Origin: Cupriavidus yeoncheonensis
GTDB lineage: Bacteria > Pseudomonadota > Gammaproteobacteria > Burkholderiales > Burkholderiaceae
NCBI RefSeq assembly: GCF_905397275.1
Contig: NZ_CAJPUY010000008.1
Location: forward strand, 124,001 to 188,000
Direction: 5' to 3'
DNA: 64,000 nt
Below the pieces are notes generated by a model. The model saw nothing but the letters and a program-made list of their open reading frames with translations, had not been told where the DNA came from and did not search any database. Below, piece by piece: positions 57,647 through 64,000 of this stretch; positions within the stretch are counted from its first letter, which is position 1, and each line of letters starts with the position of its first letter. The translations under genes and the position numbers were made by a program.

Positions 57647-58354
57647 ATGATCGTCGACCTCTCGCATGTATTCCACGACGGGATGCCCGGCGTGCGCTTC
57701 CAGAGCGAAACTGGCGAATGCGTGGAACTCACTGCGCACATCCGGCCGTTCATGACGCATGCGGAGTCGGGCCGGCACTACGCGGGAAAAGCCTCGTTCG
57801 AAATCTCGGACATAGCTTTCCAGAGCTCCGTGGGTACGAAGATGGATGCTCCCCGTCACCGGTTCGAGGGCGCCGAAGACATCGCGTCCCTGGAACTCGA
57901 CCGCCTCGTGCTTGACGGGGTCGTCATCGACGCGCGCCACGCAAAAGCCGGACAAGAGCTGGACTGGCATGACCTGCGCTTTCCCGACCATCTTGCAGGC
58001 CGTGCCGTACTGGTGAACTTCGACTGGGATCGCCACTGGGGGACGGAAGTCTACCGTTCCCACCCGTTTGTTTCACGCGCCGTCGTGACCCGGCTCTGCG
58101 ACGCGGGCATTGCATTGTTCGGGGTCGACTGCGCGAACGTCGACTCTACCCAGGATCCCGAACGACCGGCGCATACCGGGTTCCTCGGGCGGCGAATCCT
58201 GATCGTCGAGAACCTGACCGGCCTGTCCCGCCTGCACGACATGCCTTTTCGCTTCTTCTCCATTCCGCTGAAAGCCCGGGACGCTGCAGCATTTCCGGTA
58301 AGGGCTTTTGCAGAAACTGGGGGACGGTCACTGCCTAGTATGGCAATACAGTGA
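57647..58354 (+). CDS. Cyclase-family protein with altered metal motif
   Basis: A 235-residue member of the cyclase/kynurenine-formamidase-like family. The usual metal motif HxGTHxDxPxH reads SVGTKMDAPRH (residues 61-71): the first two His are Ser61 and Lys65, while Asp67 and His71 remain. Zinc-dependent hydrolysis may therefore be lost or changed. ATG at 57647 has a purine-rich GGAGGGAGAAGGG upstream. Followed 16 bp later by a DUF1330 gene, so probably an operon. Confidence 0.78.
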   Translation: MIVDLSHVFHDGMPGVRFQSETGECVELTAHIRPFMTHAESGRHYAGKASFEISDIAFQSSVGTKMDAPRHRFEGAEDIASLELDRLVLDGVVIDARHAKAGQELDWHDLRFPDHLAGRAVLVNFDWDRHWGTEVYRSHPFVSRAVVTRLCDAGIALFGVDCANVDSTQDPERPAHTGFLGRRILIVENLTGLSRLHDMPFRFFSIPLKARDAAAFPVRAFAETGGRSLPSMAIQ

Positions 58355-58370
58355 AGAAAGGGAGCGCATC

Positions 58371-58673
58371 ATGGCTGCATACCTCATCGCGGATGTCGAC
58401 GTCAGGGACCCGGCTGCTTTCGAAGCGTATCGACGCGAAGTACCCGCCACCGAAGTGCGTTACGGCGGCAGGTACCTGGGCCGTGGCGGCCAGACCAGAG
58501 TCCTGGAAGGAGACTGGCAGCCGCACCGCCTTGTCATCCTCGAGTTCCCGGACATGGATTCCCTGATGGCATGGTATGACTCGCCGGAATATGCGCGGCT
58601 CCGGGCCATCCGCGAGAAATGCGCGACGACAAGGATCATCGCGCTGGAAGGCGTCACCACGCCGCTCGGCTAG
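58371..58673 (+). CDS. DUF1330 family protein
   Basis: A 100-residue protein starting MAAYLIADVDVRDPAAFEAY and matching DUF1330, a ferredoxin-like-fold family of unknown function. AAAGGGAG precedes the ATG. The end ARLRAIREKCATTRIIALEG is characteristic. Likely co-transcribed with the cyclase gene. Confidence 0.88.
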   Translation: MAAYLIADVDVRDPAAFEAYRREVPATEVRYGGRYLGRGGQTRVLEGDWQPHRLVILEFPDMDSLMAWYDSPEYARLRAIREKCATTRIIALEGVTTPLG

Positions 58674-58792
58674 AATCGGGGCCCGACCCGGTTGCCGCCT
58701 GAGCCGGCACACTGGCACTGCCGGGCCCGCCTCCGCCCCATGCGGATGGCCCGGCAGCAAATCAACGTTTAGTGAAACAAGGGAACAACAAC

Positions 58793-59218
58793 ATGATCAC
58801 CAGCGCACGCAACCAGTTCTCCGGCGAAGTCGCCCAGGCCCGCCACGGCGCGGTCAATGACGAGGTCATCCTGCGCCTGGCCGGCGGCCAGGAAATCGTC
58901 GCCACCGTCACCAGCGAGAGCGCGTCGCGCCTCGGGCTGACCGCAGGCAAGAAAGCTTCCGCGATGGTCAAGGCCACGTCGGTGATCGTCATGGTCGACG
59001 TGGATGTCAGCAAGGTCTCGGCCCGCAATGCGGTGAGCGGCAAGGTGTCGGACATCAAGAAGGGTGCCGTCAACACCGACGTGACCATTACCGACGACAC
59101 CGGCATGGCCATATCCGCCATCATCACCAACAGCAGCGCCGACCGCCTCGGGCTGGCCGTGGGCAAGTCCGCGGCGGCGGTATTCAAGGCCTCCAGCGTG
59201 ATCGTGGCGGTGGATTGA
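58793..59218 (+). CDS. Two-domain Mop (molbindin/TOBE) molybdate-binding protein
   Basis: A 141-residue protein made of two tandem Mop/TOBE domains (each about 68 residues: ARNQFSGEVAQARHGAVNDE and ARNAVSGKVSDIKKGAVNTD). Mop domains bind molybdate or tungstate as oligomers. The layout is that of the C-terminal half of E. coli ModE, here encoded alone. ATG 58793 with AAGGGA upstream. It is transcribed toward the minus-strand YedY-like gene. Confidence 0.92.
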   Translation: MITSARNQFSGEVAQARHGAVNDEVILRLAGGQEIVATVTSESASRLGLTAGKKASAMVKATSVIVMVDVDVSKVSARNAVSGKVSDIKKGAVNTDVTITDDTGMAISAIITNSSADRLGLAVGKSAAAVFKASSVIVAVD

Positions 59219-59236
59219 GCCTGGGCTTTGCGCGGC

Positions 59237-59719
59237 TCACGAATGCCAGGCGCTCACCACGATCCGGTCGACCGCGATCGCCTGGCGCGGGCCCAGCCTC
59301 AGGTCGTGCAGCGAGATCAACTGCAGGCCGCCTGCGGACCGCGGCAGCGTGTCGCCGTCCTGCTCCACCAGCAGCAATGCTCCCTGGCCAACCGGCGTGT
59401 TGTACAGCTCATGCCAGGTGAACAGGCAGGCGTAGCCGTCCCCCGCCTGCACGGCGATGACCAGCTGCTTGCAGCGCGAGCGCGGCAGCGCATGCATGCC
59501 CGCCTCATCCAGCAACGCCGTCAGGCGCACCCCGCGCAGGCGCCCGACGTTGCGGATATGGCGCCCTGAATAGCATTCGATGGTGGCGGGACCGCTATGC
59601 GTCTGCGCCATGGCCAGCAGCGCATCGCGGCCGAAGCGCCGCGAGCCGGGCAGGATGCCCTCGACAGCCACGCTGTCCGAGTAGTGGCTGGCAGCCTCGA
59701 CGGCCGATTCAGCTTGCAT
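59237..59719 (-). CDS. Small molybdopterin-dependent oxidoreductase-type protein (YedY/sulfite oxidase-like domain)
   Basis: A 160-residue protein matching the sulfite-oxidase-family molybdopterin domain (Oxidored_molyb): TIECYSGRHIRNVGRLRGVR with Cys49 in the position of the Mo-ligating Cys, then LLDEAGMHAL and SLHDLRLGPRQAIAVDRIVV. It is shorter than the catalytic proteins. A 26-bp ModE-like box lies 60 bp upstream of its start, so it is probably under molybdate control. Confidence 0.7.
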   Translation of the reverse strand: MQAESAVEAASHYSDSVAVEGILPGSRRFGRDALLAMAQTHSGPATIECYSGRHIRNVGRLRGVRLTALLDEAGMHALPRSRCKQLVIAVQAGDGYACLFTWHELYNTPVGQGALLLVEQDGDTLPRSAGGLQLISLHDLRLGPRQAIAVDRIVVSAWHS

Positions 59720-59779
59720 GGCAAATCCCCTCCCTCAGATGGACTGTCGCTCTGGCATCTCGTATGGTCTTGCGGCGCA

Positions 59780-59805
59780 CCGTTATATACATTCTGACAT
59801 AACGG
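59780..59805. promoter_or_regulatory. ModE-like operator before the YedY-like gene
   Basis: A 26-bp inverted repeat with halves CCGTTATATA and TGACATAACGG, matching the ModE half-site CGTTATATA. It is identical, in reverse orientation, to the site at 61528-61553; in both cases the strand that reads into the gene is the same. The site contains TATATAAC, which could be the -10 region, so binding should repress. Confidence 0.82.
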
Positions 59806-59856
59806 AAGGCGAACAGATATGCGCGGCGTCGCATGACAACTATGCGCCGCAATGCG

Positions 59857-60267
59857 TCATGCCAGCAGCTTGAGCAGCGCGGAAATTTCTTTCGAGCAGG
59901 CTGCGGCGGCCTGTGATTCGATTGCGCGGTAGAGGCGGATGACGGCTTCGCCGTCCGGCGTCAGCGTGCTGCCGCCGCGGTTCTCGCCGCCATGTTCGGA
60001 CAGCACCGCAGGCCGGCGCATGGACTGGTTGATTTCCTGCAGCAGCACCCACGCGCGCCGGTATGACATAGCGAGGCTGCGCGCCGCCGCGGAAATCGAC
60101 CCGTGATCGCGGATGGCTTCCAGCAGCGCCACCTTGCCCGGACCAATGGCAACGAGGTCCGCCACGGTCACGCGCATGCGAAAGCGGACCCTGGGCCTGG
60201 ATGACGGGTCGGCGGCTTTCTTGCGGGCCGGCCGGACAGTGGAAGCGGAGGACGTGCGTGGGCTCAT
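59857..60267 (-). CDS. modE: ModE-type winged-helix regulator without a molybdate-binding domain
   Basis: A 136-residue protein that is only the DNA-binding half of ModE: a LysR-like winged helix (KVALLEAIRDHGSISAAARS, MSYRRAWVLLQEINQ) plus the wing TLTPDGEAVIRLYRAIE. E. coli ModE has this domain fused to two Mop domains; here those are a separate gene 1.1 kb away on the plus strand (58793-59218). A Lys/Arg-rich N-terminus (PARKKAADPSSRPRVRFRMR) is extra. It probably binds the two boxes in this locus. The 113-bp gap to the divergent lipoprotein gene contains a CGATAT-N10-ATATCG repeat (60329-60350). Confidence 0.86.
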   Translation of the reverse strand: MSPRTSSASTVRPARKKAADPSSRPRVRFRMRVTVADLVAIGPGKVALLEAIRDHGSISAAARSLAMSYRRAWVLLQEINQSMRRPAVLSEHGGENRGGSTLTPDGEAVIRLYRAIESQAAAACSKEISALLKLLA

Positions 60268-60328
60268 GCCGGCAGTCTACCGCACTGACCGCCGCGATCG
60301 GGCAGCCGCGCAATGGTACGATTTGCCG

Positions 60329-60350
60329 CGATATCCGCCCGCGCATATCG
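60329..60350. promoter_or_regulatory. Inverted repeat in the modE/lipoprotein divergent promoter
   Basis: CGATAT and ATATCG, 10 bp apart, in the region between the divergent modE-like and lipoprotein genes. It resembles but does not match the ModE boxes. Function unproved. Confidence 0.45.
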
Positions 60351-60380
60351 ACGGGCAAGCCCGTGCCCGAGGAGCCCTCC

Positions 60381-61367
60381 ATGTCCGTTGTCCATCCTGC
60401 AAGATCCGTGCTCCTGCGAGCCGTCGGCCTGGCGCTTCTCCCCGCCCTGCTCGCGGCCTGCGCGACCATGCCCGGCGATGACCGCGCGCCTGCGCCGCTG
60501 ACACTCGCCGGGGACGTGAACCGCCCCGCCACGTTGTCGCCGGCCCAGTTGCAGGCACTGCCCGCCATCACGCAGCAGGTGAGCTACGCGGGCAGCGGCG
60601 GGCGGCAAACCCGCACCTACACCGGTGCCAGCCTGTGGCCATTGCTCGATCAGGCCGGTATCACGACCAATCCGGCCGTGCACAATGACCTGCTGTCCAA
60701 GTACGTGGTCGCGACGGGCGCCGGCAACTACCGCGCGGTGTTCTCGCTGGGCGAACTCAGCCCTGGCTTCGGCAATCGCGCGGGTCTGGTGGCCTATGCC
60801 GAGACGATCGACGGCAGCAGCCGGCCGCTGGCAACAAATGGTCCCTTGCGCCTCACCGCGCCCGGCGACGTCCGGGGCGGGCGCTATGTTTCCGGCCTGA
60901 CACGGCTCGAAGTGCGCAGCGCCGTCTCCAGTGCCACCGGCACCGGCGGCGGACCCAGCCAGCAACTCCATGTCGGTGGCATGGTGTCCCGGCCCACGAC
61001 GCATGACCTGGCTTCACTGCAGGCGCTGCCGGCCATGACGCGGACGGTCGGAAGCCATACCTACACGGGCGTCAACCTGTGGGCATTGCTCAATGCCGCG
61101 GGCATCGCCCGGCCACCGGCCGGGCACGGCATCCTGGACATGTACGTGGTCGCGACTGGCAGCGACGGCTACCGTGTCGTGATCGCCCTGGCCGAGATCT
61201 CGCCCGACTTCGGCAATCAGCCAGACTTGGTTGCCTACGCGCTCGACGGCGCACCGTTGACGGCAAGCGGCTTCGCCCGGCTGGTGGTACCCAATGACAA
61301 CCGCGCCGGGCGGCACGTCTCCAGCGTTGTTGCGCTGGAAGTCGTCGCCGCGCCGGAAGCGCCGTAA
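60381..61367 (+). CDS. Lipoprotein with two molybdopterin-type domains lacking the Mo-cysteine
   Basis: A 328-residue secreted lipoprotein (lipobox LLAACATM) with two tandem domains related to the sulfite-oxidase molybdopterin domain: YTGASLWPLLDQAGITTNP with YVVATGAGNYRAVFSLGELS, and YTGVNLWALLNAAGIARPP with YVVATGSDGYRVVIALAEIS. Each lacks the Cys that ligates Mo in catalytic members, so binding or redox chemistry is doubtful. GAGGAG is 6 bases before the ATG. Divergent from the modE-like gene. Confidence 0.7.
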   Translation: MSVVHPARSVLLRAVGLALLPALLAACATMPGDDRAPAPLTLAGDVNRPATLSPAQLQALPAITQQVSYAGSGGRQTRTYTGASLWPLLDQAGITTNPAVHNDLLSKYVVATGAGNYRAVFSLGELSPGFGNRAGLVAYAETIDGSSRPLATNGPLRLTAPGDVRGGRYVSGLTRLEVRSAVSSATGTGGGPSQQLHVGGMVSRPTTHDLASLQALPAMTRTVGSHTYTGVNLWALLNAAGIARPPAGHGILDMYVVATGSDGYRVVIALAEISPDFGNQPDLVAYALDGAPLTASGFARLVVPNDNRAGRHVSSVVALEVVAAPEAP

Positions 61368-61527
61368 CGCCGCTCCCACGCGATACGGCTCTACGGCGCT
61401 ACGGGCACCTGGCCTCGGACTGAAGCGCGGAACGAACCTTCCGCCTGTTCACCTGGCCACGCCCGCGGACTGCTCCCCCCGTTGACTGCATAACCGGCAT
61501 GGGGATTCACATATGACCACGCCCTCA

Positions 61528-61553
61528 CCGTTATGTCAGAATGTATATAACGG
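61528..61553. promoter_or_regulatory. ModE-like operator before the LysR gene
   Basis: A 26-bp repeat, halves CCGTTATGTCA and TGTATATAACGG, exactly the reverse complement of the site at 59780-59805. It ends 29 bp before the LysR start, where a promoter should lie. Confidence 0.85.
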
Positions 61554-61582
61554 CATTCATTGGCAGGGCATCATTTGAAGTC

Positions 61583-62548
61583 ATGGCAAGAGATCTGGTC
61601 GATTCCTATCTGATTCGCGTGCTGCACGTACTGCTGACCGAGCGCAGCGTCTCCCGTACCGCCATGCTGCTCGGGCAGTCGCAGCCGGCCATCAGCGTGG
61701 CCCTGCGCCGGCTGCGCACGCTGACCGGCGACCCGCTGCTGGTGCGCAACGGCAATCGCATGGTACCGACCGAGCATGGCATGAGTCTGCTGGAGCCCGC
61801 CCGGCAGGCGCTGCAAGGCATCGGCAGGATCCTCGAGCCCATGACCTCGTTCGATCCATTGCACAGCACGCGCAGCTTCCGGATTGGTTCCCCCGACTAC
61901 CTCGACGTGTTCTTCGTTCCCGCCATCACCGAGCGCTTTCAGGCGCAGGCGCCCGGCGCCACGCTGGAGATCCGGCATCTGCTGTCGGATGTCGGCTATG
62001 AACAGGCGCTGGCGAGCGGGGATCTCGACCTCGTCATCGGAAACTGGCACACCCCGCCAGGAAGCCTGCACCTGCAATCGCTGTGTACCGACGAGCTGGT
62101 CTGCCTGGTGCGCGAAGCGCATCCGATAGCCGAAGGCAAACTGACGGCAGCCGCCTACGCCTGCGCCAGCCATCTGGCGGTTGCGACCCGCAACGTGGCT
62201 GGCCACGGCACCATCGATGTCGAACTCTCGCGCGCCGGCCTGACACGCAAGGTGACCACGCAGATCCCCTACTTCTGCATGGCGCCCTATGTCCTGGTCC
62301 GCACGAACCTCGTGTTCACCACGACCCGGGCCTTTGCCAGCCACTACGCCAACCTGCTGCCGCTGCGCATGGAGCCTCTTCCCGTCCCGGTGCGGGAGCT
62401 GCACTACTACCAGCTCTGGCACGAGCGGGCGCACCGTGACCTGGGGTCGCGCTGGTTGCGCGGCATCGTGAGCAGCGTGGCACGGACCCTGGTGCCGGAG
62501 GCGGATCGGAATGCGAAGCCAGGCCAGGCCGTTCCATTGCCTGCATGA
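61583..62548 (+). CDS. LysR-family regulator under a ModE-like operator
   Basis: A 321-residue regulator; HTH LLTERSVSRTAMLLGQSQPA (about 16-36), then an effector domain of the NodD/PcaQ-like type (RIGSPDYLDVFFVPAITERF). The start is ATG 61583. It converges on the formate dehydrogenase gene (62660) and lies directly behind a ModE-like box, so it is a candidate relay from molybdate to a second set of promoters. Target unknown. Confidence 0.88.
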   Translation: MARDLVDSYLIRVLHVLLTERSVSRTAMLLGQSQPAISVALRRLRTLTGDPLLVRNGNRMVPTEHGMSLLEPARQALQGIGRILEPMTSFDPLHSTRSFRIGSPDYLDVFFVPAITERFQAQAPGATLEIRHLLSDVGYEQALASGDLDLVIGNWHTPPGSLHLQSLCTDELVCLVREAHPIAEGKLTAAAYACASHLAVATRNVAGHGTIDVELSRAGLTRKVTTQIPYFCMAPYVLVRTNLVFTTTRAFASHYANLLPLRMEPLPVPVRELHYYQLWHERAHRDLGSRWLRGIVSSVARTLVPEADRNAKPGQAVPLPA

Positions 62549-62659
62549 TGCAGCAGGTGTCGTCGCCGGCCCGGCCCGCGAGCCCAATGCAGTCAGCCTG
62601 GGCATTCCGGATTCCGGAAGCCGCGCCAGTTCCTGGCGCGGACCGGACTGGCAACGGCT

Positions 62660-63859
62660 TCAGCCCTTGAAGCGTGCCGCTTCTTCCGAGCCGGACGTGG
62701 CATTGCCCGCGCTGTAGGAATGAGCGCCCACGCCCGCCAGCCTGCCGCCTTGCACGATCAGGTACTCCTCGCGGATCGGCCGGCCTTCGAAGTAGCACTC
62801 CAGGATCTCGCGCGTGCCGGCTGCGTAGCGGGCCTGCGCCGACAGGCTGGTGCCCGAGATATGCGGCGTCATGCCGTGGTGCGGCATGTGGCGCCACGGA
62901 TGGTCGGCCGGTGTCGGCTGCGGGAACCAGACGTCGCCGGCATAGCCCGCAAGCTGGCCGCTTTCGAGCGCGGCGGCGACGGCATCGCGATCGCACAGCT
63001 TGCCGCGCGCGGTGTTGATCAGGTAAGCGCCGCGCTTGAAGTTCGCCAGCGACTTCGCGTTGATCATATGCTCGGTTTCCGGGTGCAGCGGGCAATTCAG
63101 CGTGACCACGTCGCACACGCGCGTCAGGCTGTCCAGGCTGGTGTGGTGCGTGAGGTTGAGTTCGCGCTCCACCGTTTCGGGCAGACGGTAGCGGTCGAGG
63201 TAGTGCAGCTTGACGTCGAACGGATTGAGCAGGCGCAGTACGCGCAGGCCGATGCGGCCCGCCGCCACGGTGCCGACGTGCATGCCCTCGAGGTCGTAGG
63301 AGCGAGCCACGCAGTCGGCGATATTCCAGCCGCCCTTGAGCACCCATTGGTGCGAGGGCAGATAGTTGCGCACCAGCGAGAGCGTCATCATCGCCACATG
63401 CTCGGCCACGCTGTTGCTGTTGCAGTAGGTGACTTCAGCCACCGTCACGCCGTGGTCCATGGCCGCCTGCAGGTCGGTATGGTCGGAGCCGATGCCGGCC
63501 GTGACGATCATCTTCAGCTTCTTCGCCCGCCTGATGCGCTCGGCCGTCATATACGCGGGCCAGAACGGCTGCGAGATCACGATCTCCGCATCTTCCAGCT
63601 CGCGGTCCAGCACACTGCCGGTGCCGTCCTTGCTCGACGTCACCACGAGTTCATGGCCATTCGATTCCAGGTACTTGCGCAAGCCCAGTTCCCCCGAAAC
63701 GCTGCCCAGCAGCGTACCGGGCCGGAAGTCGATGCCGTGCGGCGTGGGCAATGTCTGACCATCCGGATAGCGCTCCAGCACCGGCAGGTCATCCCGGGCA
63801 TAGGTCTTCGGGTAGCCGGTCACCGGGTCGTCGTACAGCACGCACACAATCTTTGCCAT
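62660..63859 (-). CDS. fdh: NAD-dependent metal-free formate dehydrogenase
   Basis: A 399-residue enzyme (EC 1.17.1.9) closely matching the Pseudomonas sp. 101-type formate dehydrogenase. Active-site residues are present: Asn147 in YCNSNS, Arg285 in NTARGK, His333 in PHISGTS, and Asp222 in YLDRYRLP for NAD specificity. It oxidises formate to CO2 with NAD and needs no molybdenum or tungsten. GAGGAGA precedes the ATG at 63859. The 140 bp upstream show no ModE box. Confidence 0.95.
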   Translation of the reverse strand: MAKIVCVLYDDPVTGYPKTYARDDLPVLERYPDGQTLPTPHGIDFRPGTLLGSVSGELGLRKYLESNGHELVVTSSKDGTGSVLDRELEDAEIVISQPFWPAYMTAERIRRAKKLKMIVTAGIGSDHTDLQAAMDHGVTVAEVTYCNSNSVAEHVAMMTLSLVRNYLPSHQWVLKGGWNIADCVARSYDLEGMHVGTVAAGRIGLRVLRLLNPFDVKLHYLDRYRLPETVERELNLTHHTSLDSLTRVCDVVTLNCPLHPETEHMINAKSLANFKRGAYLINTARGKLCDRDAVAAALESGQLAGYAGDVWFPQPTPADHPWRHMPHHGMTPHISGTSLSAQARYAAGTREILECYFEGRPIREEYLIVQGGRLAGVGAHSYSAGNATSGSEEAARFKG

Positions 63860-64000
63860 TTTCCAGTCTCCTCGCCTGGCCCCGCAAGGAGGCCCTGGTT
63901 GCGCCCGGACTTGCCAGGCGGCTGCGGCCGTTACCGCAACGAGAGGAATGATCGGCGTCCGCGCGTGGCAAGGAAAATCGAACGCCTTGATGACGTGATC

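Overview
The window is high-GC, densely coded DNA from a betaproteobacterium, most likely Cupriavidus or a close Burkholderiaceae relative. The basis is codon and base composition plus gene content: an enterobacterial-type bcs cellulose locus, a CzcCBA-like metal efflux system, sulfolactate genes, a metal-free NAD formate dehydrogenase and many LysR regulators. No phage, integrase or intact insertion sequence was seen. No database search was possible; names rest on motif and family recognition.

Layout. 1-2881 (minus): a probable sulfolactate catabolic operon (comC, cut by the window edge, then slcC, suyB, suyA) behind a near-consensus promoter and a perfect 18-bp palindrome. 3523-17924 (plus): a nine-gene operon bcsB-Z-C-E-F-Q-A-G-R for phosphoethanolamine-cellulose. 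17925-18864: a gene-free repeat-rich spacer. 18865-22992 (minus): a regulator and an operon of a ThDP enzyme, a DUF35 protein and a thiolase-fold protein. 23280-28226: an ArnT/GT39-like membrane glycosyltransferase, a hotdog thioesterase, a multi-pass sensor kinase, CsbD and a periplasmic repeat protein. 28508-34218 (minus): a three-gene HME-RND metal efflux system. 34511-43128 (minus): acyl-CoA dehydrogenase, a DUF4160/DUF2442 pair, LysR, a DUF1254 lipoprotein, a methyltransferase, a sorbosone/glucose dehydrogenase-like lipoprotein and a GST. 43430-43680: three tRNA genes (Asn, Gly, Thr). 43847-57463: a chemoreceptor, a decayed LysR, prolyl aminopeptidase, EF-hand protein, GST, a flavodoxin/diiron pair, a LysR/SDR divergon, a hexanucleotide array, an orphan sulfonate-type binding protein, an MscS channel and a cytochrome c. 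57647-63859: a cyclase-family protein, DUF1330, and a molybdenum-related locus ending in formate dehydrogenase.

The most unusual region is 58793-63859. It encodes a two-domain Mop (molybdate-binding) protein and, separately, a ModE winged-helix protein with no molybdate domain, so the two halves of ModE are split. It also has two identical 26-bp ModE-like operators in the same orientation relative to their downstream genes: one before a YedY/sulfite-oxidase-like small protein, one 29 bp before a LysR gene. That LysR gene converges on a Mo-free NAD formate dehydrogenase. I infer a molybdenum-responsive switch to metal-free formate oxidation; this is untested.

Other points worth attention: a possible split flavodiiron protein (49025-49765 with 48475-48966), a dispersed stem-loop repeat with compensatory stem changes, a 30-bp inverted repeat enclosing eight 9-bp repeats, and a thiolase-fold protein lacking its usual nucleophile beside a DUF35 gene.
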